Source of the DNA: JOPF136 sp963773835
Lineage (GTDB): Bacteria; Acidobacteriota; Terriglobia; Acidiferrales; UBA7541
Length of the DNA: 64,000 bases
Reading direction: 5' to 3'
NCBI GenBank assembly: GCA_963773835.1
Contig: CAVZCQ010000002.1
Location: forward strand, 310,001 to 374,000
Part shown: positions 8,193 through 15,539 of the stretch, one piece after another
Layout: the number at the start of each line of letters is the position of its first letter
How positions within the stretch are numbered: position 1 is the first letter of the stretch
Notes under the pieces: generated by a model
What the model was told of the DNA's origin: nothing
The model's database searches: none
Seen by the model: the letters and a program-made list of their open reading frames with translations, nothing else
Made by a program: the position numbers and the translations under genes

Positions 8193-9391
8193 CCCACGGT
8201 CCCGAGTCCGCACTCGCCCGAGAGCTTCTGTCTCTCTGCCTGGCGCCCTCGCGCCATTCCCCCGGGCCGTCCCCTGGTAGGGGCGGGCCCGAGTGTCCGC
8301 CCTCCGCTGAGTGTCCACCCTCCGCCGACTGGGAAGCCCTCATCCGCCTGTCCATCGAACAGGGTGTCGCTCCACTGCTCGCCGTCCGCACGCGGCATCT
8401 GCGCCTGCCCGTCCCGGTTCGCGAGCGCCTCGAATCCATTTACACCTCGAACAGCATCCGAAATCTTCGCCTCGCAGCCGAGGAGACCCGCATTTCCGCC
8501 GCGTTCACCGCTGCTGGCCTCCGCCATTGGCCGCTCAAAGGCCCCGGCCTCAGTGAACGCCTCTACGGCGACATCGGGGTGCGCCAGATTGCCGATCTCG
8601 ACCTGCTGGTCGAACCCGCGAATCTCGCGCGCACAGACGCGCTCCTCGCCGATCTCGGCTATGTTCGCCAGACCTCCGGCCAGATCCAATCACTGGCCAG
8701 CGCCCAGCAACTCATCTACGTCCGGGACGCTCCCTCCTCGCTAGCCACCAGCCACTCGCCACTCGCCACTGCCTTCCACCTCGACCTCCACCAGCGCCTC
8801 CTCCCCTATGTCCGCCGCGACCCGCTCGCCGCGTGCGTCTTCTCCTCCGGCATGACCAAAGAAAATCTCCTTCTCTATCTCTGCGCCAATCAAATCACGC
8901 ATCGCTTCGCCCGCCTCCGCTACCTCTGCGACGTCGCCGCATTCCTCGTGCGCGAGGGCGCCGCAGTGGATTGGGAGGCATTCCTCGAGACCGCGCGCCG
9001 CATGCCCTGGGGCCCGGGCATCGGTGTGGCCCTCGGCTGGGCCGCAGAATTTGCGCCCTCCGGCGTCCCCTCGCACGTGCTGCGCGCGCTCCGCCCCAAT
9101 CCCCTCGGCGATCTGCTGTTGCGACATTCGCTCGGTGCCGGCGCCGCCGATGCTGCCTCGCGCGCGCGCCTGCTCGACGGCCCCGGCGGCGCTTCCGTCA
9201 GCCTGGGCGCCGCGTACCTCGGAAGGCCCGCCGCGTGCGCTATCGCCTGGAGGATGATGTTCCCCTCGCGCGCCTATCTCCGCGAGCAAACCGGCGCGCC
9301 CGAAGGCCAGCCACTCGCCCCCGCCTACGCCGCACGCCTGATCCGCAAGATCCCCTGCGCTCTCCGCAATCTGCTCAAAACCACTCCCTGA
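8189..9391 (+). CDS. Nucleotidyltransferase family protein carrying repeat insertions
   Basis: The GTG at 8189 overlaps the radical SAM stop (GTGA) and gives a 400-aa protein. The segment LKGPGLSERLYGDIGVRQ followed by DLDLLV matches the nucleotidyltransferase family often found with PqqD and HPrK-like genes in peptide clusters, with the metal-binding D-x-D in ADLDLL. Two stretches look foreign. Residues about 30-46, rich in G, P and ECPPSA repeats, come from a GTAGGGGCGG palindrome plus an 18-bp imperfect duplication (8291-8326). Residues about 185-195 (SLATSHSPLAT) come from a 7-bp-period array at 8741-8773. Both keep the frame open. Homologous enzymes may nucleotidylate the peptide or a partner, but the target is not known here. 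Confidence 0.78.
   Translation: MTHGPESALARELLSLCLAPSRHSPGPSPGRGGPECPPSAECPPSADWEALIRLSIEQGVAPLLAVRTRHLRLPVPVRERLESIYTSNSIRNLRLAAEETRISAAFTAAGLRHWPLKGPGLSERLYGDIGVRQIADLDLLVEPANLARTDALLADLGYVRQTSGQIQSLASAQQLIYVRDAPSSLATSHSPLATAFHLDLHQRLLPYVRRDPLAACVFSSGMTKENLLLYLCANQITHRFARLRYLCDVAAFLVREGAAVDWEAFLETARRMPWGPGIGVALGWAAEFAPSGVPSHVLRALRPNPLGDLLLRHSLGAGAADAASRARLLDGPGGASVSLGAAYLGRPAACAIAWRMMFPSRAYLREQTGAPEGQPLAPAYAARLIRKIPCALRNLLKTTP
8277..8303 (+). repeat. GTAGGGGCGG...GTCCGCCC palindromic repeat, copy inside a gene
   Basis: GTAGGGGCGGGCCCGAGTGT followed by CCGCCC is an imperfect palindrome. Near-identical copies lie at 10339-10365 and 62227-62253, and an inverted copy at 23577-23602. Unlike the other three, this copy is inside a reading frame. 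It is followed by a tandem 18-bp duplication at 8291-8326. Confidence 0.75.
8741..8773. repeat. Heptad repeat array inside the nucleotidyltransferase gene
   Basis: CTAGCCA, CCAGCCA, CTCGCCA, CTCGCCA and CTGCC run in a 7-base period. The same family occurs at 15506-15538, in the permease spacers (30-33 kb) and around the four-helix-bundle gene (35.4-35.8 kb). Here it is translated without a stop. Confidence 0.75.
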
Positions 9392-9450
9392 ACGCACCTC
9401 GACCCACTGCGTCTCGAATCCCCGTCGTTCTCTGCCGGGGTTAGGGATCC

Positions 9451-9471
9451 GTTTTTCGTTTTTCGTTTTTC
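9451..9471. repeat. Three tandem GTTTTTC heptamers
   Basis: GTTTTTC is repeated three times exactly between the convergent stops at 9391 and 9476. A weak CCCCG...CGGGG stem precedes it at about 9421-9440. Together they may end transcription from the RiPP-like cassette, but the stem is short. Confidence 0.7.
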
Positions 9472-9475
9472 GGAT

Positions 9476-10309
9476 TTACTGCAGGTATTTCACAAACAGC
9501 ACTTCATTCTGCGCCTCGTTGTACACCAGGTCGTCCACCAGTTCCCGGGTCATGAAGATTCCCAGCCCGCCCGGGCGCAGCCCTTTCTTCTCTCGCTCTT
9601 CCATGTGGGCCGTCGGATCATCGCCCTCGTAGCCCACCGCGGCGTGCGTCAGCCCTTCGAATTTGAATCCGGGGCCCGGGTCCGCAATCCGGTAAATCAG
9701 CATCCGCGAAGTGCGCACAAACGACACGCGCACCTTCCGGTTCGGGTCCAGCTTTCCGCCCCACTCCACCGCGTTGGTCAGCAATTCCCGGAACGCCTGC
9801 CCCACCCGCGCTCGCGCCTCCGTGGTAATGTCCAGCTTCAATTGCTCCAGAAACAGGTGGATGCGTCGCGCGCAGTCCAGATCGCACGGCACCAGCAGTT
9901 CCACCCACGTCGGCTTCGCGGAGATCACCTCGATGGGCGGCGCCTGCGGCCGCTCCTCCAGCGCGTCCTCCACCACGTCCAGCAGCTTCGCCGGCTCCAC
10001 CGGTTTGGTGATATAGCGATAGGCCTGCTCGCGCACCGACCGCAGCATCGCTTCCGGAGTCTCGTCCGAAGTCATCACCACAACGCGCGGCGTCCGTGGC
10101 AATTGCCGCACCAGCGCCAGCAGTTCGAACCCATTCATTTTCGGCATCCACAAATCCAGCAGCACCAGATCGAACGCCTTTTTTTTCAGCACTGCCAGCG
10201 CCGCCAGCCCGTCCGCCGCCGTGGTCACCGCATACTTCTGCTTCTTCAGCAGCCGGCTCACAAACGTCCGCAGGATGCGGTCGTCATCCGCCACCAGTAT
10301 GTTTTTCAC
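9476..10309 (-). CDS. Receiver domain fused to an RsbW-like ATPase
   Basis: This 277-aa protein has an N-terminal receiver (D52 in LLDLWMP, K102 in ITKPV) and a C-terminal HATPase domain of the anti-sigma-factor type. The ATPase N-box is FRELLTNAVEWG, followed by ADPGPGF and RPGGLGIFMTRELVDD. Such fusions couple phosphorelay input to a kinase of the RsbW/SpoIIAB group. It lies 73 bases after the hybrid kinase with HPt (10383-12419) on the same strand, so that HPt is a plausible phosphodonor. A GTAGGGGCGG repeat sits in the spacer. The target of the ATPase is not visible nearby. Confidence 0.88.
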   Translation of the reverse strand: MKNILVADDDRILRTFVSRLLKKQKYAVTTAADGLAALAVLKKKAFDLVLLDLWMPKMNGFELLALVRQLPRTPRVVVMTSDETPEAMLRSVREQAYRYITKPVEPAKLLDVVEDALEERPQAPPIEVISAKPTWVELLVPCDLDCARRIHLFLEQLKLDITTEARARVGQAFRELLTNAVEWGGKLDPNRKVRVSFVRTSRMLIYRIADPGPGFKFEGLTHAAVGYEGDDPTAHMEEREKKGLRPGGLGIFMTRELVDDLVYNEAQNEVLFVKYLQ

Positions 10310-10338
10310 GCTCCCCCCTTTCGCGCCGCCTCTCCCGA

Positions 10339-10365
10339 GTAGGGGCGGACCCGTGTGTCCGCCCT
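10339..10365 (+). repeat. GTAGGGGCGGAC...GTCCGCCC palindromic repeat
   Basis: GTAGGGGCGGACCCGTGTGT then CCGCCC lies in the 73-base spacer between the receiver-ATPase and hybrid kinase genes. It belongs to the same family as 8277, 23577 and 62227. Confidence 0.8.
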
Positions 10366-10382
10366 CTCCACTTCTGTCCTCG

Positions 10383-12419
10383 CTATCCCTTCCGGCGCTT
10401 ACTCCGCTTCTTCGTCCCCGCGCTCCTGCGCTTTCCCGCCAGCCCCGTCAACTTCCCCCGCAGCGTCTCCACCTCGGCAGCCAGCTCCGCCAGTCCCTCA
10501 TTCACTCCTTTCTTCTCCCCTCGCCGGCCCAAATCCTCCAGCCGCGCCGCTGCCGCTCGCGCTTCCTGCGCCCCGAAATGCGCCACCGCCCCTTTCAACG
10601 CGTGCGCCGTCTGGGCCAGTTGCTGCGAATCGCCCCGATTCGCCGCCCGCCGCACCGCTCCCACGAGGCGCGGCGAATCCTTCAGAAACATGCGCGCGAG
10701 TTGCGTCGCCAGCCGCGAATCGCCTCCGAACCGCGCCGCCATGGATTCCTTCGTCAATTCACCTGCAGGCGCCGGAGCCGTCGCGTCGAGCGGCGCCTCC
10801 GCTGCGGCAACCCCGCCGGCTGCAGTGCCGCTCTCCCCCGCCGCTTCCACCGCCCGATACAGCTCGTCCCTCTCAAACGGTTTCCGGAAGTGTCCATCCA
10901 TCCCCGCCCGCCGAATCTGCTCCCGGACGTCCGGCGAATCGTTAGCCGTCACCGCGAGGATTGGTGCCTTTCTCCCCCGTGCCAACTCCCCCGCGCGGAT
11001 GGCTCGCGCCGCTTCCAACCCGTTCATCCCCGGCATTTCCACGTCCAGCAAGATCACGTCGAATTCACGCCCCCGCGCCGCCGCCACAGCAGCCCGCCCG
11101 CTGCTCGCCTCCTCCACGCTGTGTCCGCGATGTCTGAGCAGCTCCGCAATTACCTGCCGGTTCATCGCCAGATCGTCTGCCAGCAGGATTCGCAGCGGCC
11201 TTTCCGCCTTCTGCGGCCTGCCTGTGGTATCGATTGCCTGCCGCTCTGTTGTAACTGCCTCAATGCTCGCAGGCGCCACCGCAGCCGCGCTCTCCGCCGC
11301 TCGCGCCGCGCCCTGCGCCCGCGGCAGACGGAACCAGAACCGTGTCCCGCCCTCCGCCCGGTTCTCGCACCCCACGCTTCCGCCCCACCGCTCTGCCGTG
11401 ATCTTGCAAAAATACAGTCTCAGCCCTGCTTTCCCCGTGCTCTCTTTTCCCTTCCCAAACAACCGGAAGAGTTTTCCTGCCGTCACTCCCTCCGGCAGCC
11501 CGGATCCCTGGTCGTCCACGAACGCGCGGAGGAATCCTCCGTCTTCTTCCACTCCCACCGTCGTCGTGGTCCCCGCCGGACTATAGCGCAGTGCATTTTC
11601 CAGGTAATTCGTGAACATCCGCCGGAGCCGTTCCGGCTCGCCCGCGGCCCACCAGTCGCCCGGCGCCTCCAGCCGCGGATCGAGTTCGAGCCCAGCCCCC
11701 TGGCTCGCAAACGCCGCCGTGTATTCCGCGACCACCTCCCGCGCCCCCTGCGCCACGTCCACCGCCTGTCCCGCGCCCCCGGACTGGAGCGCCGCCATCT
11801 CGCTCGAAAACGCTTTCAGCACGTCGCGGATCATTCCTTCCTGCTTCCGCGTCTGCCGGTCCGCGATTTCCACGACCTCGCGGACCTTTTCAGCCGGCAG
11901 CCCCATGGTCAGCAGCGAAAGGCACCCTCGCAGCGCCGTCAGCGGCTGCGACAGGTCGTGCACGATGCAATGTAGCAGGATTTCTTTCGTCTGGATTTCG
12001 CGCCGCAGCCGTTCGTGCGCCAGTTTCTCTTCGCGCGCAGTTTGCAGTCTGCGGCTGGTTTCGTCGAACCGTTCCTGCTGGTTCGCCACCAGCAGGATTC
12101 GCCGCCCGTCCACCACGCATGCTTCCGCTTCCAGCGCCACCTCCCGGCCGTCCGCCCCGCGTTCGATCCACTCGCCGGATTCCGCGCGCTCCGCCCCGCC
12201 CCCGGCCCACGCTCGCGCCGCATCCGCCAGAAAGTTTTCGAGAAATGGTGAGAAATCCCCGGGGATGAACCGGCCGCTCGTGGCAGTTTCCGCGCCAAAC
12301 ACTCGCCCGAACCATTCCGGGGGTGCGCCCACGGGTTCCAGCACCCCGCCGCCCGCATCCTCGAACACGGCGTAGCCCAGCCGCGCCAGCAGCGAGTCCG
12401 GAAGCGGCGCCACGCTCAT
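10383..12419 (-). CDS. Hybrid histidine kinase with receiver and HPt domains
   Basis: This 678-aa soluble kinase has a degenerate PAS-like region (1-115), a coiled helix, and a HisKA-type phosphoacceptor H154 in CIVHDLSQPL. Its HATPase has an N-box at YLENALRYSP near 272-281, DDQGSGL at 302-308, and a variant G2 box (KAGLRLYFCK). A receiver follows with D459 in ILLDVEMPG, and then an HPt domain with H606 in AHALKGAVAHFG. The tail is very basic (KRRSAGTKKRSKRRKG). The start overlaps the small GTPase stop by 4 bases. A complete His-Asp-His relay ending in HPt needs a separate Asp acceptor, and the receiver-ATPase just downstream is the obvious one. Confidence 0.88.
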   Translation of the reverse strand: MSVAPLPDSLLARLGYAVFEDAGGGVLEPVGAPPEWFGRVFGAETATSGRFIPGDFSPFLENFLADAARAWAGGGAERAESGEWIERGADGREVALEAEACVVDGRRILLVANQQERFDETSRRLQTAREEKLAHERLRREIQTKEILLHCIVHDLSQPLTALRGCLSLLTMGLPAEKVREVVEIADRQTRKQEGMIRDVLKAFSSEMAALQSGGAGQAVDVAQGAREVVAEYTAAFASQGAGLELDPRLEAPGDWWAAGEPERLRRMFTNYLENALRYSPAGTTTTVGVEEDGGFLRAFVDDQGSGLPEGVTAGKLFRLFGKGKESTGKAGLRLYFCKITAERWGGSVGCENRAEGGTRFWFRLPRAQGAARAAESAAAVAPASIEAVTTERQAIDTTGRPQKAERPLRILLADDLAMNRQVIAELLRHRGHSVEEASSGRAAVAAARGREFDVILLDVEMPGMNGLEAARAIRAGELARGRKAPILAVTANDSPDVREQIRRAGMDGHFRKPFERDELYRAVEAAGESGTAAGGVAAAEAPLDATAPAPAGELTKESMAARFGGDSRLATQLARMFLKDSPRLVGAVRRAANRGDSQQLAQTAHALKGAVAHFGAQEARAAAARLEDLGRRGEKKGVNEGLAELAAEVETLRGKLTGLAGKRRSAGTKKRSKRRKG

Positions 12420-12922
12420 CGCTTTGGTTCCAGCATCATGCGGGCCAGCGCGTCAAACGCTTGCTCCACGCCGGCGCCCGTTTTCGCGCTGCTCTCCAGC
12501 GGTTCCCAGCCGCGCCCGCGCAGCTCGGCCAGCATCTCCGGGCTCACTTCCCAGTCCGCCGCCAGGTCCGCTTTGTTCACCACCAGCACCGCCGGCGCCG
12601 CGTCCGGACCCGCCTGCACGCGCTCGTTGATTTCCAGCGCTTTCTCCAGCGTTGCGCGGCGCGTCCCGTCCGCCACCAGCAGGTAGCCGTTCGCTCCCCG
12701 CAGGTACGACAATCGCAGCTTCTGGAATTCGTCCTCTCCATAGATGTCCCAGAGCATCATCACCACTTCATCCTCGCCCACGCGGGTGGTCCGTTTATCC
12801 ACCTTCACGCCCACGGTGGTCAGGTATTTCTCGTCAAACAGGCTCTGTACGTATCTCCGCACCAGGCTCGTTTTCCCCACCGAAAACGAGCCGAGCATGC
12901 ACACCTTTTTTTTCAGGATCAC
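12416..12922 (-). CDS. Rab/Ras-like small GTPase
   Basis: This 168-aa protein has all main GTPase boxes: G1 GSFSVGKTSL (residues 11-20), a switch I threonine in YLTTVGVKV, G3 WDIYGED, G4 NKAD and G5 SSAKTG. The WD-x-x-G form of the G3 box is the Ras-superfamily style, not the translation-factor style. Where Ras has the catalytic glutamine after WDxxG, this protein has E-D-E. There is no C-terminal prenylation cysteine, so membrane contact would have to come from a partner. The OmpA-like membrane protein encoded 12 bases upstream is the natural candidate. The GTPase overlaps the hybrid kinase gene by 4 bases, tying it to phosphorelay signalling. Small bacterial Ras-like GTPases of this kind are known, but their functions are mostly unproven. 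Confidence 0.9.
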   Translation of the reverse strand: MILKKKVCMLGSFSVGKTSLVRRYVQSLFDEKYLTTVGVKVDKRTTRVGEDEVVMMLWDIYGEDEFQKLRLSYLRGANGYLLVADGTRRATLEKALEINERVQAGPDAAPAVLVVNKADLAADWEVSPEMLAELRGRGWEPLESSAKTGAGVEQAFDALARMMLEPKR

Positions 12923-12934
12923 GGGAAACTCGCC

Positions 12935-14722
12935 TCAGGGCTGTGCGCCCGGCGCCGGCCGCACCACGCGGAACGTCACGCACCGGTTGATTTGACGTTC
13001 CGCTTCGCTTCCCTCTCCAGCCAGCGGATCGCTGCTGCCCACGCTCCGCACCCGGAAAATTGACGCGCGCAGTCCGGCGCGCGTCAGGGCCTGAGCCACA
13101 CGCGCGGCCCGGTACTGGCCCAGCCGCAGGTTCGTGGCATCCGGGCCGGTACTGTCGGTGTGGCCGACCGTCTCCACCGAAAGGTCCTCGCCCATCTCCT
13201 TCGCCAGCCGCTCGAGCGTCCTCAGTAGCTCCGCCACCTCGCCTAACCCCGCTTTCTGGTCCGCCCGCATCTCCGCCGAGCCTTCGCTGAACAGAATGCG
13301 CGCGCCGGCCAGCTCGCCCCGCGCCCGCACAAATTCGCTTTGCCCCGGTAGCAGCAAGCCGCTCGTGTCCACCGCCCGCACGCCGGCAATCATCGGCGCA
13401 CGCGAGTCGAGTTGCCGGACCCATTCCACCTGTGCTTCTCCACGCACCCGCAGCACTCCGCTCTCCACAGCCAGCGTCACTCCGGCGGGCGGCTCGAGCA
13501 GCGTGCGGGCTCGTTTCGTCACCAGCGCGTCGTCCAGCGCGTAGTAGCGCCCCAACTGGAAATCCGCCAGCGCTGGATTCAGTCCCTGATTCTGCAGCAG
13601 GGCAAATGGGTCTTCGCTCTGCGGGTCCCTCATACCCCGGATTTCGTAATACCGGCTGAACCATCCGCGGTGGATCGAGGTGATCGTGTAGCCCGGCTGT
13701 TCGCGCAACACGTCCACAAACCGCCCCCACCGCCAGTCCTCCACCCCCAGAAACACCCGCCAAACCACGAACACCACCGCCATCGTCGCCAGCGCGTACA
13801 CGAAATACGGCCGCGGCGGGGGCATCGTGTGCTCCTTCCGCTGCGATGCAAACGATTCCGCCAGCAGCTCCTCCGCCGGTTCAAACGGCGAAGCGTCCCC
13901 CTGGAACTCTTCGAGCCGCCGCCCGTACACCGCGTGAACGCGCTCCAGCACTTCTCGCAGCTTCAGCCGGTAATTCTGCGGCGCTTCCCCGCGGATTACC
14001 GCCACCAGCAGCGCCTTCGGTCCCTGCTCCACCCAGCAGTTGAACTCGCCCACCGCAAAGCTTTCCAGCGCCTCGTTCTGTCCCGCCCGGAACGAATCGC
14101 GCGCGTAGTCCTGCAGCGCGGACATCAGCCCGGACATCATGTCCGGGTCCAGCGCGGCCACTTCCGGGGCCACCACACGGTTCAGCAGCAGCCCCGTCTG
14201 ACGGTGGAACAGGAATGCCTGCTCCACCCGGTACACCAGGCTGTGCAGCAGCGCCACTTCGCTGAACGATTTTCCCGTGCGCAGCGCCTCGATCCTCCAC
14301 CGGATTCCCTGGATCGAGAAGCTGTGCTGCATGGCCTGGTCGAACGTCTGCACCAGCGCCCGGAAATATTCCGTAATCGCCCGCCGGATCGACGGCCCCA
14401 TCGCCGGGAACAGCGCTTCCGCCACGATCTGCGGGTCCCGCTCCACCGATTCCTTCAGCGTCCGCTCCACCGTGGGCCGCAACGCCTCCGTCAGTTGCTC
14501 ATCCACCCCCTCCTCGCCCCGCAGCCGCACTGCTTCCGGGAGCACTTCTCCCACGTCGCGCGCGCGCTGGCCGAAATCGTGGACGCGCTCCCGCAGCGCC
14601 AGCAGCTCGTCCCGCTCCGCATGGAACAGGATGTCGCGCAGCTCCGCCAGCTCCGCTTCGTCTTCTGGTGCGGACGCTTTGCGGCGACGCTCGGGCTCGT
14701 GGGGTGAGGCGGAGTCAGGCAT
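12935..14722 (-). CDS. OmpA-like domain membrane protein partnered with a small GTPase
   Basis: This 595-aa protein has a long acidic, helical N-terminal region of about 310 residues, predicted cytoplasmic. One transmembrane helix follows near 318-337 (YFVYALATMAVVFVVWRVFL). A periplasmic region comes next, ending in an OmpA-like peptidoglycan-binding domain (about 475-590). That domain includes VGHTDSTG, the NLRLGQYRAARVAQAL helix and RSVGSSDPLA, close to the usual OmpA pattern. The layout would let the cytoplasmic part meet the GTPase while the outer part grips the cell wall. The gene lies 12 bases upstream of the GTPase gene and 80 bases after the coiled-coil gene. The cytoplasmic region has no domain I can name. 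Confidence 0.82.
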   Translation of the reverse strand: MPDSASPHEPERRRKASAPEDEAELAELRDILFHAERDELLALRERVHDFGQRARDVGEVLPEAVRLRGEEGVDEQLTEALRPTVERTLKESVERDPQIVAEALFPAMGPSIRRAITEYFRALVQTFDQAMQHSFSIQGIRWRIEALRTGKSFSEVALLHSLVYRVEQAFLFHRQTGLLLNRVVAPEVAALDPDMMSGLMSALQDYARDSFRAGQNEALESFAVGEFNCWVEQGPKALLVAVIRGEAPQNYRLKLREVLERVHAVYGRRLEEFQGDASPFEPAEELLAESFASQRKEHTMPPPRPYFVYALATMAVVFVVWRVFLGVEDWRWGRFVDVLREQPGYTITSIHRGWFSRYYEIRGMRDPQSEDPFALLQNQGLNPALADFQLGRYYALDDALVTKRARTLLEPPAGVTLAVESGVLRVRGEAQVEWVRQLDSRAPMIAGVRAVDTSGLLLPGQSEFVRARGELAGARILFSEGSAEMRADQKAGLGEVAELLRTLERLAKEMGEDLSVETVGHTDSTGPDATNLRLGQYRAARVAQALTRAGLRASIFRVRSVGSSDPLAGEGSEAERQINRCVTFRVVRPAPGAQP

Positions 14723-14802
14723 CGTTGTGGGCTGCCCGGATCCGTCCGGGCACTCGAAATCGCGGGGCCGGGCGGGTACGGCCGGCGGGCAATCCGGCCG
14801 GA

Positions 14803-15363
14803 TTACTTCTCCGGCAGTTCGAATTCCTTCTTCAACCGCAGTGACACTTCCGCGAACAGGTCGGCCAGCGCCACCCGGTCGGTCAGCTCGCCTCGCAGCG
14901 TTTGCGCTTCTTCGCTCAGCGCCGCCGAGAGCGCCCGGTGCGACTCTTTGATTTCCGTCGAGAGCGATTTGAACTGCTCCAGGATTTTCGCGCGCAGCTC
15001 TCCCTGCCCGGCGTTGAAGTCATCGTCGAGTTGCGCGATTTTCTTCTCGATCCCCTTCGCCGTGTCCCTCAATTCCCGCCCCAGGTCTTTCACCGCCTCG
15101 CCGCGCTCCGTCTTTTCCGTCTTCAGCCTCTGGCCCAACGCCTCCGCTTCCTGCTTCACAAACGACTCCAGCGCGTCCAGCCGCTTCCTCATCTCTTCGC
15201 GCAGCGCCTCGGCATCTTTGATCAGACGGTCCTCCAGCCGCGCAAACCGTTTGTCGTAATCCCGCATCTGCGCGCCGAACAGGATGTCGCGGATTTTGTC
15301 TACGTTCGCCCCTTCCCGCATCTCTTCCGCCGCCACTCCCTGGGGTTCATTGTTGGAAGCCAT
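14803..15363 (-). CDS. Coiled-coil protein, likely part of the GTPase operon
   Basis: I chose the ATG at 15363, which follows an AGAGGGG site, over a longer frame with a lysine/arginine-rich extension. The 186-aa product is almost entirely charged helix with heptad patterning from residue 25 to 165, indicating a long coiled coil. The start NVDKIRDILFGAQMRDYDKRF resembles the DILFHAERDE region at the start of the OmpA-like protein encoded next. Both may therefore bind the same partner through this short helix. The function is unknown. The gene order with the GTPase and membrane protein suggests a scaffold. Confidence 0.72.
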   Translation of the reverse strand: MASNNEPQGVAAEEMREGANVDKIRDILFGAQMRDYDKRFARLEDRLIKDAEALREEMRKRLDALESFVKQEAEALGQRLKTEKTERGEAVKDLGRELRDTAKGIEKKIAQLDDDFNAGQGELRAKILEQFKSLSTEIKESHRALSAALSEEAQTLRGELTDRVALADLFAEVSLRLKKEFELPEK

Positions 15364-15505
15364 CGTGCGTCCCCTCTTCCCTTTCCTTCGCACTGCCATC
15401 CGGGTTTTGCGTTTCCCCACTCTCCGCATCCCGAGAGCCTACTACCCTCCGCGCACCCCGGCAATCACCTCTGTCCTCTTGGTGGGTTTTCTTCGCAGTC
15501 TCCTT

Positions 15506-15538
15506 CTCGCCACTCGTCAGTCGTCACTCGCCACTGCC
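15506..15538. repeat. Heptad repeat array
   Basis: CTCGCCA, CTCGTCA, GTCGTCA, CTCGCCA and CTGCC in 7-base period end 1 base before the stop of the receiver/MBL gene. It is the same family and almost the same sequence as the array at 8741-8773. Confidence 0.75.
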
Positions 15539-15539
15539 T

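Noticed and set aside
5181..9391. Lasso-peptide cluster
   Set aside because: The kinase, PqqD-like and nucleotidyltransferase genes fit, but no asparagine-synthetase-like cyclase or transglutaminase-like protease is present.
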